The notes: generated from the letters alone by a model not told the origin. Shown: positions 39,608-52,672, counted from the stretch's first letter. The stretch: DNA of 64,000 bases from Solanum dulcamara (GCF_947179165.1 NC_077237.1:60247523-60311522), one strand, 5' to 3'. Translations and numbers: made by a program.

Positions 39608-40152
39608 AAGGCATGAGAATTTTGAAGAACTAGTGGGTGTTCAAAGTTAAAATTGAAGAACATAGCTTGAATCCCAGGTACAAAGCTAGATTAGTTGTTA
39701 AAGGATTTGAAGAACTAGTGGGTGTTCCTACAGTTCTTGGTTTGGCTGCTATTGTTAATTTAGAGATTGAGTAGATGGATGTGAAGACGACTTTCTTCAT
39801 GGTGACCTAGAAGAGGAGATTTATAAGGAACAACCTAAGGACTTCAAAGTAAATGGTAGAGAAAGATTTGTGTGCAAACTCAAAAATAGTCTCTATGGTC
39901 TAAAGCAAGCTCCTAGACAGTGGTTCAAAAAGTTTGAATCTGTTATGGAGGAGCAAGACTATAAGAAGACTTCTTTAGATTATTAAGTATTTGTACAAAA
40001 ATTTCCTGATGATGATTTTATCATCCTCTTGTTATATGTGGATGATATGTTGATTGTGGGAAGGAATACTTCCAAGATTGACGAGTTGAAGAAAGAATTG
40101 TGTAAGTCTTTTGCAATGAAAGAGTTGGGTCATGCCAAGAAAATTTTGGTCA
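39608..40152 (+). pseudogene. Copia reverse transcriptase fragment
   Basis: This is the continuation of Copia copy A beyond the Gypsy insertion. It reads WVFKVKIEEHSLNPRYKARLVVKGFEE, then (frameshifted) MDVK..TTFLHGDLEEEIY, then FVCKLKNSLYGLKQAPRQWF. The catalytic LLYVDDMLIVG follows at about 40029-40060, and it ends in MKELGHAKKILVM. Stops are at LEIE* and SLDY*. The Tyr-Val-Asp-Asp site is intact but the fragment is dead. Confidence 0.9.
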
Positions 40153-42440
40153 TGATAATGTTATATTCTATATTTTTGCACATTAGACTATTCGTGAGTT
40201 AATGGACATATATTCAAGAATTTTTAATTTCGAATTTTAAAATGGCATGACTTATTTGTAATCAAAGTGGATGCCATCCAAAAAAAATAATTTTCAGTTA
40301 CATTTTCGGGTGATCTGACTTCGGGAGATCATAACCCCTTCAGTATTTGGGAATTTGGGAAACCTCTCAAAATAAAACTTGTAGATAATTGAAATAGATT
40401 TCCAACCATAGGGGATGTGCCATCGTAATAAGGATATATAGACGTTTTAAGGAAGAAAGGTCGAGCTGAACAGTGGATTTGGCCCAACCTGATTCCAAGT
40501 CAGGTCAGGCCCAATACCCACGCCATTTAAGGAAATTTTTCAGCTTTCTCCTTTATTTTTTAGACCAAAACATTCAAAATTTCCAGAAGAGAGAAAGAGG
40601 AGAATCTTAGAGAGAAATACCAATTTTACCCAAAATCTGAGCCCCGAATCCCAAAGTTCATGAAGAGAAAAGTGGTGTACGTCGCGTTGCCTTCAATTTG
40701 AGCTAAAAATCAGCCAAGAAGGAGTGTTAATGTGGTTGCTGCATACTTAAGGTAATATTAAAGTCCCTTTTTCATTGTTAACGAGTTTATTTAGAGTTTT
40801 AATGGATTATAATGGAGAAAATAACGTTATAAACTCGTTTGTTGTTTTGTTGAGATTTATGAATTAAGGGGCTATTTTAGGTGGATTAAATGGATGGAAT
40901 TAGCTGAGTTATGATGTATAATAATTGTTGATATTATTTTTGATATTGTTGATAAGTTGTTTTTCTTTAATTTGGAAGAATAAAGTGTATGAAGATATTG
41001 TATACAAAACATATACCGAACTATTTTGTGATAATATTTAGGGCTGTTTTACATGATTTTTATGGCTGTTTTGTGATGATATTTTGGAGCTGTTTGGTAA
41101 GATATTTATGGCTATTTTGCGATGATATTTTGGGGACTGTTTGTGGTTGTTATGAACTGTTTTGTAGGCTAGAATATCGGGGGATTGGCTGTAGTTGTTG
41201 TTGTTGTTGATATACTATGGATATATGGAAATAAAGAAGTGTATACAAGCATTGACATCCGAATGTATATTGAGTTGTTTTGGAAGTAACTTAAGGTTGG
41301 ATTTAATTCTAGTTTGATATGAAATTATTGGTATTATTATTGTTGATATTTTAATTGGTGTTTGGATAAATTGGAATTTCGAGGATTATTAAGTTTGCAG
41401 GGGAAATGCTGCTCGAATTTTGTTGAGTTTTATTCGTACTTGAATTAGTTAGTAAGTGATGTGGATATCTAACTGTGGCCTATGTTATCTCAATTTTAGA
41501 CCCACAAGATCGAGAAGTAGACGTTGGACATTTAGATAGAGTTTGAGGTATGTAAATCTATCCTTCTTTCTTTTGGCATGATCCAAAGGAAACAAATAGA
41601 CGACGAATATATAAATTCCAAAGAAGTTCCTATTCTTAGAGATACTAGGATGGCTAATGTTCTTGATTCCCAGAACTTATATCATTATGTCTTGATACAT
41701 GTGTAGGATTCTAGCCGTCATATTTTGGTATAACTCATATTTTGGTATAATTCATATTTGGTATAATTCATAATGACATTCAAAGGGTAATGGAGATGAC
41801 TACGGTGTTGATTTTCAAATGATGGTTCATTTTGATTATTCTATTGAAGCTCAGATGATAATCTAATTGTATATGGTTGCTCATGATATTCCACTGTGCA
41901 TATTGTTATTGTATTATTCACCGAGTCCTGGGTTGGGTATGTTATCATGCACAGTTTTACTACATCATTTACCGAGTCCCATGATGGGCCAGGTACGGTA
42001 TACATGCACATGATTTTATTCACCAAGTCCCTTACTAAGGGGCCGGGTATGGTATATGTATATGATGATATGATGATACGATAATGGCACCGAGTTCCAT
42101 AATGGATCGGGTACGATATATGATAATGATATGCATGATTTGTTTCATAAGGCATAGGTACAGTGAGTTCTTGATTATCATACTTGTCTCCTGGACTCTC
42201 TACCTTAGTTATGATCTTTCATATTGTATTTCATGCTTTATATACTCAATATTGTACTGACCCCCTTCTTTGGGGGGCTGCGTTTCATGCCCACAGATGT
42301 AGATACTTTCTTTGGTGATCCGCCAGCTTAGGACTTTTATTTAGCTATCTTGGATGCTCCATTGTCCTGGAGCCTAGACTTTTGGTACATATCTTTTTTT
42401 ATGTATCCAGGGGTACGACAGGGCCGTGTCCCATCATATA

Positions 42441-45244
42441 TGTCACGATCCAACCCCGTAGACCTCAATTGGGGTTCGATCTGGACCCTTGTATACATAT
42501 CTATCAGCTGTGGTCAAGTCAAATCAGAACCCCAATGGGGTATAACATTTTCATACACATATAGCCTCTTTCATCATAACATGGACGGGCACATAAGATG
42601 ATAAGGCTGCCATACATATAAACCTTTACAACACTTCACGTAGACCCAGTTGAACAAAACTTACACATATAGCCCACATATACATGTCTATAGACCTCTA
42701 AAAGTAGTGGCACTAACATATGACAGGACAAGGCCCCCGTCGTACCTCTATGCAACCGAAAGTAATATGTACATCAAGGATCAGTACCAAAACTAGGCTC
42801 TGATCTAATGGAGCTTCTTCTAAATTGGCTGAGCAGAATCCTAGGCTTGCATACTCCCAAAACCTGTACCTGTACCTGCGGATATGAAACGCAGCCCCAC
42901 AAAGAAAGGGGGTCAGTACGACATATGTACTGAGTATGTAAAACATAACATAATATGATCAGAAATATATCTGAAATAGAGAGGCAGGGGATAAAATATC
43001 AAATCAAAAACCTGTACCTAGGGAAGTAAAATCATACATGCTCAAATTTTACAATATAGTTGGCCCTATTAGGGATCCGGTGAATCATATCTATAGAACC
43101 ATCACCCCCTTATTACAACACATCATCACATATATACATACGTACCCAGCCCTCTAGTGAGGGCTCGATGAACAATACAGTGGAGTTGAGCACAAATCTG
43201 ATAGCTGGCCCAGGACTCGAGGAATGATGTGTTACAGTATACACGAGTAGAGTAGTGGGAAACAAAACACAGTTTAAATCATTACTTAAGACTCAATGAG
43301 GCCATCAAGCGAATCGTCACTTGGAGATCGGGGTAGGAAGTATCTGGCGTATACCCTCTAAATGTCGCTAAGGACTATGTAGAAAGGAGTTTTGGAAATC
43401 TTAGACATATGCTAGTGCGGAATATCTTATAGAAGTCCGAGCGTTGGTTATCTCGGAGCCTTCTTTTTAAAAAAAGAAGAAGAGCTTTGTCGAATCGATC
43501 ACTATACAGTCATATAGAAGACTCAAGGAATAGGAGTTTAACTACTTTAAGAGTCTTAACATCCAGAAGTGATCAAGAGTGTTGAAGTCATATTCAGAAC
43601 CTAAGAATGAAGTTGCCCCAAAGCTTACATCATCCATAGTATACATCTAAGACATGCCAAAAGAAGAGAAAAGATAGGCTTTACATACTTATGTCAAAAA
43701 CATACCAAGAGAAAGCTTCACATACCTGTTACGGGTTAATCGCGTTCAAGATCGCTCCATTACTCTTTTAACCTATTTAACATAAGAGTGATACTAATGT
43801 TAGTATTCTTCGACTGTCCAACTTGTAATTCTATCACCAACCACTCATAGGAACCAATTCCTTATTTGCCTTTCTCGACTAGTCCCAACTAGTCTACTAG
43901 TTAGAAGTTAACGGAATTTGGGCAGCATCTCCTCTATAACTTCAACATCCCCAAGATTGCAACTCGGCCACAGTGTCAACAACCCCACTAACAACAACAA
44001 CTAGCAGCATATACACAATTAACTCACCTCAATATTACAAAATACAACTTCAAACAACTCGTTCAAAACTATGATATCAAAATAGGATCTTTAGTCTCTT
44101 TTTCGTAAAACCTTTAACCATATGAGACGGAGGGTCATGTGGATGCAACCAGCAGCTCCCACACCCTATTTAAACCACGTTCTAGCACCTTAACACACCA
44201 CCACACGACCAGTAGCCACACACCACAAGCACAATGCACTATTCGACTTTAATTTAGCTACGACGACTTCAATTTAGATTGTTTCTAACATCGAGCATTT
44301 CCATGAACATTTTTATACTTCCAGCCACGTACAATTATACAATTCATAACAACCCCATAAAGTCCAAATTGAAAGGAGAAACCTTACCTTACCCAAAATT
44401 GCTAAAACTCGCCAAAACTCGCCTCGGAACTTCTCTAAACGTGCTGAAATTGAGCGGGTTGTTTGTATCCCTTCTTCGCTTCTCCAAATTGAAAATTTTC
44501 ATTATTAAACACCGTTATATCACTGTAGGATACTTCAAATAATTAATTCATGGAACAAAATCGGGCCTTACCTTTTCTCCTTGGCAAACCCATAGCTCTC
44601 CTTGCCTTAACTCTAAGTTTTTCTCTCAAGTCTCTCTTATTTTCTCAGGTTGTAAAATGTTAATATGATGACTAAGTCATAAAATAAGATAGATATACAT
44701 TCCCTTAGGAGGTGAAACGTGTTAGCCCCTAAGGGTGACACATGTCAAGCCCTTATTGGGCCACCTCAACCATGCAACCAATGAGGGGCTGCCATGTGTC
44801 CTTGGTGGGGCCCACCCCCAAGTAAGTGGGTCAGCTAATTGACCCCAAGAAGGTGGGTTGCCTGCTTGCTTGAGGTGCTGCCATGTGTCACCTTCCTAGA
44901 GTGCCACGTGTTCTTCTCTTCCCTTCCTCGTGGGTTTATAATCTCGTCTTATTTTAAGAGCCTATGTAATCTGTGCTACGTAAGCTTGGTATATCTTCAA
45001 GTAGCTTAAGTATGTAATACTTCTAAGTTAGTAGCTTACGTAGGTAAAGCGAGTCCTACGACTCATTACTGGGCCTCCAACTCCTTTCGGATTCTTATAA
45101 CTCTATTTCCAACCTTCTCTATTGTGGGGTGTCGCATTCTTCTTTCCTTAGGATTGTTTTTTGTGTGTGGACAGTAGGGGTATAATGGCCACTTTCAAGA
45201 AGATTTAGAACACGTTTCAAGGTTCAAAAGTTCGGGGTGTAACA
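42441..45244 (-). mobile_element. Solo LTR related to the 29395-39607 element
   Basis: This 2.8-kb LTR starts TGTCACGATCC and ends GGGTGTAACA. It is homologous along its length to the 3.3-kb LTRs at 29395 and 36260 but clearly diverged. The flanks ATATA (42436-42440) and ATATG (45245-45249) fit a 5-bp target duplication with one change. There is no internal region, so it arose by LTR-LTR recombination. The host LTR reads on across it. Confidence 0.85.
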
Positions 45245-45382
45245 ATATGATACTGTTGATACTCTTAGAGGTCTATAGACATATGTGTGGGTTGTGTGTA
45301 TATGTGTTCAGTTGTATCTATATGACCTATATTTTAGGATGTTTCCATTCATAGTGGCAACATTGTCGGATTACGTATGTAT

Positions 45383-47711
45383 TATCACGACCCAAGCCTA
45401 GGGCCTAGACGTGACATGGTGAATGAGGAACCTAAAAGTACCTTAAACAAGCCTCTTAGCATTCTTTTAGCCTTTCATAGGTAAGGATGATAAATAAAAA
45501 AGCGAAAATCATAATAGTAAATCTTCAAATTATATATGTCCAACAATACCTCTAACTATTAGATTTAACGGGGCTAAGACAAGTCCCTAGCTCACCCTCA
45601 ATCATAATAGAAGAAATGCCATAGTAAAATATCTCAACATATCATAAGCTAGAAAGATAAAGGAGTATTGTTCTCGGAACATGGGAACTCACCAAAAGTA
45701 GTATTCAACAAAATCTCACTAGCCACGTGGAGGAGAACGAGAAGGAGCACTGATCCCTACATGGTAATATCTTGTTGGCAAAAGAGTATGCGTTAGTACT
45801 TTAAATGTACTAAGTATGTAAGGATGCATGAACATTGAGGAAACATTATAACATTTATGTAATATAGAACATAATATAATGCATGCATAATAAATCATAT
45901 AGATATCCTTTAAAATATTCATTTTATGGGAAAATGACCATAACCAACATTTAAGACCATGCGAGCCATTACATGGAATCCAACATAACCTCCTACGTTG
46001 GCCGGGGAGAATACTTGCCAGGTAGAACTCTGTCAACTTCATTCATTTCTTTAACTTTAACTTTAAGGGCTTTCATGGATCCATTAGCCTAAGCCTACAA
46101 GGGCTCCTATGTTGGAACATAGTTAATGAGACAAGGGGTTGCTACTAGGATTACCTTACCGAATCTCACCTCAATGCCTCATTCAGTGCTAAGTCAATCC
46201 CATGGAATAGTTTAATACTTCAAAATATTAATACCATATAACTTGAGAATTCAAACATCATATTCGGTAGAATATCTCATTAAAATATTTGAAAATTCAA
46301 ATATGCAAGAATTGTCTCCTTATTGCATAAAGAATTCATCATTCATATCATTTCATCATTCTTTCATTTCATAAGACTCTCTTTTGATCATACATATTGC
46401 TTTCATAAATATTTATTTGGAGTCAAAGCTTTCAAGTCAAACTTTATTAAAAACATAGTAAGACTAGGTGAGTTCAAATCACTTCAACTTGCAAATATGT
46501 ATGTAAATAAATATACATAAATACTTTGAAATTTATTAATTAAAAATCATATTTTAAACAACCCACCATGAATTTCAAGAACCTTTGATTAGATAAATTG
46601 AGGAATTACTTGCAAACCATCAATTCATACATATGAAATTATGTTGCATCAAAATAGATCAATAATTATTAATTTAACCACGATTCATACTATTAAGTAA
46701 AAATAAGAATTACCATAAGAAAATATTACTTGAAATCAAGAGACTTAATTGAAAAAGTTTTTGGACTACATAGGTGGAAGAACCCATGTATAAACACCCA
46801 CATAACTTAGAGTAAAGCTTAAAGAAAATAAACATAATTTATCATATAATTAAAATACTTTAGGCATGAGAGTGGAAGGAATACTCTCATTGAAACCTTA
46901 CATACCTGGAATCTGAAGCTTTAGTCGGAACCGAAGGACTTAATGAACACTCTTGAGTCCTAGCTTTTCTCCCCGCCAGAATGTTTTGTGTACTACACGG
47001 AGTATGTGAATCATCGAAATAGTATTTCTTCACTACTAAGAACTAAAACTATATTTGAAAATGAGTAAAGAAGTGTTTAGAGAGAAGAGTTGCTTGAGAA
47101 AGTTTGATGAATAAAATGAGGAAATAAGGTAGGTATTTATAGGTGTGGAGGAGGGACCTAACAATAAATAAAATAATTATAAAGAAAAAATCTGAAAATT
47201 TAATGGAAAATTGAGATGTCATGGGTGATGTTAAATAGAGAACAATTGATGTCATGAGTGATGTCAAATGTATCTAGATCTTTCCATGGTAGGTGAGATG
47301 AGTTCTTTTTAACAGAATACTCTTCTTCGGAGTTGCGTTTGAATATGATAAGTTCTTTATTAGGATTAGGTGTCTTCATAAGAATTGTAGATATGGAAGT
47401 CTAGTTTCATATTATTCAAGAATCAACCTATTTGGATAACCTACAGTAAGATATGATTTTGCTTCTATAAATACTCCATTCCGTCACAACATCTTATCTT
47501 ACAATAATTAATTTATTTGACCTACTTAATTTTTGAAAATTAAAATACGGTCTTCACAAAAGTTGTAGGTAATGAGCTTGGGGTTATTCAAAAATTTGAA
47601 TAACCTAATTTGGATAATCCTATGAAAAGTTATGCCCAAAATATAGAGGCTATATTATTTTTTTAGGCGAGAATTGAAACATCGTATACAATATTTTTAG
47701 GGGATGTTACA
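45383..47711 (-). mobile_element. Solo LTR, second family, perfect TSD
   Basis: This 2.33-kb LTR starts TATCACGACCC and ends GGGGATGTTACA. A perfect 5-bp duplication TGTAT flanks it (45378-45382 and 47712-47716). It belongs to the same family as 59819-61965, which has the opposite orientation. Matching blocks include the CTATAAATACTCCATTCCGTCAC region near 47465. The frames over it are incidental. Confidence 0.9.
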
Positions 47712-47965
47712 TGTATAGTTGGGACTTTCCCACACATTATGACAACCTTGTCGGTTTACGTACTATGTTATCTTTTGATGGTTGTGACTTCTCAAGAGAA
47801 AGGTGGCATTGATATATATATATATATGACAGTTTCGAGACAACATTCCGCCCGTATAAATTCCATATCATGTTTAGTTGCAGATTGATTATAGACAACA
47901 TGGGTGTACATGAGTGCCTAGTTCGGACACTAGTCACAGCCTACGGGGTTGGGTCGTGACAAAAG

Positions 47966-47979
47966 TGGTATCAGAGCAG
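47966..47979 (+). promoter_or_regulatory. Primer-binding site of the 40153 Gypsy element
   Basis: TGGTATCAGAGCAG follows the LTR end GGGTCGTGACA by four bases. It is the standard initiator Met-tRNA site and fixes the LTR's right edge and plus orientation. Confidence 0.9.
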
Positions 47980-48164
47980 CTCATCCTTGGAGTGTCTATA
48001 GATTGTGTCTAATAGAGTTTTGTTTATCGGTATGTTGTGAACTACATCTATAAACATAAAGCTACAGGACATTTAGGATGTTATCTTTCCTTCTTATTCT
48101 AAATCATGCAATAAAGCTATATTTTTAGGATAATCCCCCCCAACAGATTTTTATGTTTACAACT

Positions 48165-48540
48165 ATGCCTCCAAAGAATGCGACATCTGTCCAGAAGGGT
48201 AAATCAGTAGCAGGAGAGACTAGTCAGACTCAGAGAGTTACTAGGGCCCGTGCCCAGTCCATGCCCGATATTATACTTTAGTCAGCGACCTTTGCTATAC
48301 CACCACCTCTAGAGGAGCTTAGAGCAACAGCAGATGCAGATCAGGGGGTGGCTCCACTACCAACTCTTGAGGCCCCATTACTTGAGCCTCTAGCTCCCTA
48401 GCTAGGGGCGGAGGATAGGGCCATGAGAGACGTAGTTCAGTTATTGACCAGATTAATGGAAGGGCAGGCTCGCAGGCATGGGCTAGGAGTAGATTATGCA
48501 GATAGACATGATAGTTTAAAGGTTCGTGACTTCTTGACTG
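48165..48540 (+). pseudogene. Gypsy gag, N-terminal fragment
   Basis: ATG at 48165 starts MPPKNATSVQKGKSVAGETS, then RVTRARAQSMPDIIL and a stop. The frame continues as PPPLEELRATADADQGVAP, then RDVVQLLTRLMEGQARRHG and VRDFLT. The Pro-rich N-terminus and the QLLTRL segment are typical of Solanaceae Gypsy gag. It is truncated before the capsid core by the junction with Copia copy B. Confidence 0.8.
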
Positions 48541-48549
48541 ATAGAGAGA

Positions 48550-49247
48550 AAAATATTTTCATCATAAAAAATTCACAGACGGGACAGAGAGAAAAATATT
48601 TAGAGAGCTGTGAGGTTTCCATAGACTATATAAGAAAATAGTCTATGAAAAAATATAGAGTGTGAGCGATATTTTTAGTAAGCTGAGAGATCAAAAGAGT
48701 ATTATTCCTTCTGAGTTTGTGCTAGTCATTTTTGAGTATTGTACTTGGTACTATCTAGTGTAAAAATTCTTTATTATAATGATACCAGTTGCTTCTCTTG
48801 GCCCGTGGTTTTCCCCTTATTTAAAAAGGTTTTCACGTAAAATTCTTGTTGTCATTATTTTTTCATTTTATTTCTACTATTTGGACTATATTTATTTTTG
48901 TGTTAGTCCCTATTTTCCCAACAAACTAGTATGAGAGCAAGATTTTATCTGAGTATGCTCTGTGGTTGCAGCATAGTCTAAACTTTCATATCAAAAAAGA
49001 TTTACTTTGATTTATAATAGTTATATATTTTTTTTTTGGGGGGGGGGGGAATATGAAAGTCAATACTAGTAGAATAGTTACTTTGAATTGTGTTAATTAT
49101 GTCATTTGAAAGGGGAAAATGAAAGATATGCTTTTGTCAAGAATTCTTATCAACTATTCTTACCACTGTAAAGCCTGAAAATAAAATAAATGAAGAGTGA
49201 AATCTATTGCACAGACATGTGTGTGGATTTACTAGGCAATGGGTTGA
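48550..49247 (+). mobile_element. Ty1/Copia copy B: partial LTR, leader and gag start
   Basis: The sequence aligns closely to copy A from about 26370 to 27050: LTR second half to CCCAACA at 48923, a primer-binding site (mutated to TAGTATGAGAGC), leader, and a degenerate gag beginning NTSRIVTLNCVNYVI at about 49057. It ends abruptly at about 49247. A G-run near 49037-49048 disrupts the leader. The first half of the LTR is absent. Confidence 0.85.
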
Positions 49248-49790
49248 CTGAATGATTAAGACTGTTTGTTTTTCAATATCTGAATGTACATAATTTATTT
49301 ATATGTACATAATAAAAATAAAAATAAAATTAAAAAAATAGTTAAATATTAAAATAATAATAATATAAACTCAATATTTGATTAAAAAAATGAAACACTT
49401 ATGATTGCTAGTGATGATGGAGATAGTTTATAATGGTGGTGTTGATGGTAATAGTTGTTTTGAGTGGCTATTAATAATGGCGACGATAGTTGTAAGGGTG
49501 GAGGTGGTTGGTATTGTGGTAACTGTCATAATGGTGATGATTGAGATAGGTCTTAGTAGTTGTAATGGTGAAGTTGATTGATGTTAGTAGTTGATGTTGA
49601 ATGCAAATGTGTGATGGTTGATGATGTATTTGTGATAGATGGCGGCAGTGTTAGTTATGATAATGGAGGTGGTTGATAGTCGAGATTTAAAACAATGGTA
49701 GTAGTGACTGATAATAGGGGTGGAGGTGGCGGTGGTGATCGAAAAATATATGGTGGTAGTTGATGGGGTGCTAGTTGTGATGGTGGAGTA
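49248..49790. repeat. GGT/GAT-rich low-complexity region
   Basis: Positions about 49400-49790 are dominated by imperfect TGGTGG, GATGATGG and GGTAGTAG triplets, as in a decayed trinucleotide repeat. The first 150 bp are A/T-rich. I see no gene. It separates Copia copy B from the start of the hAT-like element. Confidence 0.6.
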
Positions 49791-50397
49791 AACCTGTCAA
49801 ATAGGATGGTCCGTCCGGTGGCCGGTCCATTAATACCGGCCTAATAGGGGCCCGACATCGGTTAGCCCAGACTGACAGCCGGCCCATATTCTTAATGGAC
49901 TGGGATGGTCTGGCGATTTTTTGGCCCAAGCCCAGTAAGACCGATCCGATAAAGGAACGGTAGCTGGCCCATCAGCTCGGTAAAGAATTTTTTTTAATTA
50001 GCATTTTTCCGTTGGGCCACTTTTCAGAAAGTCCAATGACCACTTTTTGAAAAGTGGCAAAAAATGGATATTTTTTTAAAAAAAGATTATTAATCAAATT
50101 TTTTTTCTATAAATGCCTACAACATTTAATTATTTTTTTCCATCAACAATCATTTAATTATCTCAATTCTCTCTTAAAGTGATATCAATCTTATATTATT
50201 TTTTACAATTAACAACATCAAGCTAAAGTTTTTAACTTTCAAGTGTTTAATATTTCATCAATTTTATGATTCTTTTTTTTGATTCCGGCAATTTGGTATA
50301 ATCGTCCATTTTCTTGCTTTTATTTAGTAAATTAATTTTAGTATATTTAAATATTTAATTTTTGCGTTAATAATTTTTATTATTTTAATTTGCATAA

Positions 50398-51800
50398 TGG
50401 ATAGATTAAAAAATATCGGTAAAAGTGTTTAAAAATTATTTTCCGGAGGTAGTGGTAGTAAGAAAAAAATTTCTTCCGATAGAGGTAGTACAAGTAGAAA
50501 TTATTTTTGTATGCCTGAATAACCACCTAGTGAATTTGGAGAAATAGGTGTATGTGCACATGGTATGAATGAAAATGAATATCAAGAAACTTATGGTATA
50601 GAAGAACCAAATGAATTTGAAGTAGAAATAGAACAAGATAATAATGATAATGAGGATATTACACCAACTAGTGCTGATGTAGATATAGGTAATGATGCTC
50701 AATCTAGAACTGTTAATCTTCTTCCATGACCTATAAAAGAAAGAAAAAAACTAGTTTAGCATGACATTATTTTGAATGCATAGCCGGAACAACTAAAGTT
50801 CAATGTAAAGAATGTCAAAAAAATTCAAGTATTAGACCGAGGTTAATAAAGGTGGGACGGGTCAATTGACTAGACATCTAGAGAATGATCATCCTGATTG
50901 GAAAGAATGAGTAGGGGGTGATAGTGGACCAGTTCAAGGTAGATTAAACCCACAGATTAAAAAATTAATGGGGACGTATAGTAAAATGAGCGACTGTGAA
51001 GAGATAGTTTAGTATGTCATTATTTTGAACGACGTTTAAAAGAAAGAAAAAACCTAGTTTAGTATGACATTATTTTGAAAACATAGCCGGAACAATTAAA
51101 GTTCAATGTAAAGAATGTCAAAAAAAACTCAAGCATAAGACCAAGGGTAATAAAGGCGGGATAAGTTAATTAACTAGACATCTAGAGAATGATCATCCTG
51201 ATTGGAAAGAACAAATAAGGGGTGCTAGTGGGACAGTTCAAGGTAGATTAAACCCACATACCGAAAAATTAATGGGGACGTATGATAAAATGAGCGACTG
51301 TGAAAAAATAGCGAAAATGATAGCTATGGGTTATTTACCTTTTTCATTTGCTTCTTTTAATGCTTTTATTCATTATATATAATTAGTTTATCATCTCACG
51401 ATTAATGGTATTCCTAGAAGTACTTGTAGATCAGATATTTTTAGACTTCATGGACAATATGCATATTATTTACGTTGGTTATTAATAAATCTTTAATTTA
51501 GAGTTTCACTTTCTTTTGATATTGGTTGTGCTATAAATAAAAATGATTATTTAATTATTACTTGTCATTGGATAGATAGTGATTTTTTCATACAAAAATA
51601 TATTTTAGCATTTCAATATGATGAAGACCGAAAGCATAATGCACAATTTATTTCTGATCCTATATCAATGGTTGCAAAATATTATGGTCTTCAACACAAA
51701 GTTTTATGTATTTTTTATAATGCATTTAACAACATCGCTGCTACTAAATTTTTAAAAACTGAGTTCCCCCCCCCTTAGAAGATATTTTTCATATTATATG
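50398..51800 (+). pseudogene. hAT transposase, N-terminal half with duplicated BED zinc finger
   Basis: After an acidic N-terminal stretch (NDNEDITPTSADVDIG, about 50641-50688), a BED-type zinc finger appears twice, about 303 bp apart. The first begins at about 50735 and the second at about 51038. Each has KVQCKECQKK and a downstream LENDHPDWKE with Cys and His ligands; the first has several stops. Core-like text follows: GRLNPHTEKLMGTYDKMSDCEKIAKMIA, LPFSFASFNAFI, then LSFDIGCAINKNDYLIITCHW (RNase H-fold region) and LQHKVLCIFYNAFNN. Stops occur for example after FIHYI and LLINL. Confidence 0.8.
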
Positions 51801-52204
51801 TGTAACACCCCTCAAAATTTTTCCCTAAGATTCGGACCTTCCTTGTACACGTGTAGGGTCTAACTCAATTATTTTGAAGTATGTGATTGAGTTAAGATGA
51901 GTCCTTAAGTAATTGAAGAGTGTTGGAGGCAATGTGGGGTCACAGAGGACCCCTAGGACCAAGCCAAGTCCAAAAAGGTTCGTCGTGGCTAAGTTAGGAT
52001 GAGTTCGTGTATGGGGTCGACTTCTAATTACCCTATATTTTTAAAGATGACAATCTGGGTGGCCCACGACCTATCAAATTAAAAGTCGTCGAGTCTTCTT
52101 TCCAACGCCACCAAGAATGTAACTTTTGGAGTTCGGAGTCAAAAGATATGTCGATCCTAAGATAAACTAGCACAGCAGGGATTTTCAGGCCTGGGGTTCA
52201 ACTA

Positions 52205-52510
52205 CTGGAAATCTGGGCTTGGCGCTGCAGTGGCGCGATGCGCCACTATCGCGCTAGGAACATGCCTCAGTAGTTTGGTCCCTGGCGCGCGCGCCACTAC
52301 GAGGTGTGCAGGGTTTTTTAGGCCAAATTTCCAGAACCCAGAAAATATGGCCTTGGCGCTGTAAGGGCGCGACGTGCCACTATTGCGCCAAGAATGTGCC
52401 TCAGTAGTTTGGTCCTTGGCGCGGCGCGCCACTATTTGATGTGCAGTTTTTTAGGCGAAATTGGCCTGATGCTACACTGGCGCGATGCGCCACTATCGCG
52501 CTAGGAGCAT
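52205..52510. repeat. GGCGCG palindrome repeats in the Gypsy LTR
   Basis: Three imperfect units of about 130 bp carry motifs such as TGGCGCGATGCGCCACTA and CCTGGCGCGCGCGCCACTA, separated by GTGCCTCAGTAGTTTGGTCC. The palindromes are rich in CG dinucleotides and would fold strongly. The minus-strand frame 52432-52202 is a by-product. Confidence 0.85.
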
Positions 52511-52607
52511 TTTTAGCCTATTTTCAGAACTTTTGAGGAGGGGCAATTTGGGAATTTACCCAAATTATATATGTATCACCCTTGGTCATTTTGGGATCAT
52601 AATTTCC

Positions 52608-52672
52608 AACTCTCTCTCTCTCTAAAAGCCCTAGGAGTCTCTCTCTCTCTCTCTCTCTCTCTTCTTCTTCTT
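52608..52672. repeat. CT/TTC microsatellite
   Basis: Two CT runs (CTCTCTCTCTCT) followed by TTCTTCTTCTTC lie just upstream of the presumed start of the transcribed leader of this Gypsy LTR. Such pyrimidine tracts are common near plant transcription starts. Confidence 0.85.

Larger units (their letters stand above)
26189..40152 (+). mobile_element. Ty1/Copia retrotransposon (copy A), defective and split
   Basis: The parts in order are 5' LTR, primer-binding site, gag, protease and integrase (26189-29394). A 10.2-kb Gypsy insertion follows, then the reverse transcriptase (39608-40152), which is cut off by a second Gypsy element. RNase H and the 3' LTR are missing. Stops and frameshifts occur throughout, so the element is dead. 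The polyprotein resumes across the Gypsy insertion: the sequence before it reads YELVKLPKG and that after it continues with WVFKVKIEEHS. Confidence 0.9.
40153..48540 (+). mobile_element. Ty3/Gypsy element: 5' LTR, primer site and gag start
   Basis: A plus-oriented LTR (40153-47961) contains two later solo LTRs. Without them it would be about 2.7 kb. A primer-binding site and the beginning of gag follow, after which the element is cut off at about 48540 by Copia copy B. Pol and the 3' LTR are missing. Its left edge interrupts the Copia reverse transcriptase. TG at 40153 is the best start, but no second LTR is available to confirm it. Confidence 0.8.

Noticed and set aside
45383..47711. CRISPR-like or prokaryotic features in AT-rich repeats
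   Set aside because: No spacer-repeat periodicity anywhere in the window; all gene structures are eukaryotic.
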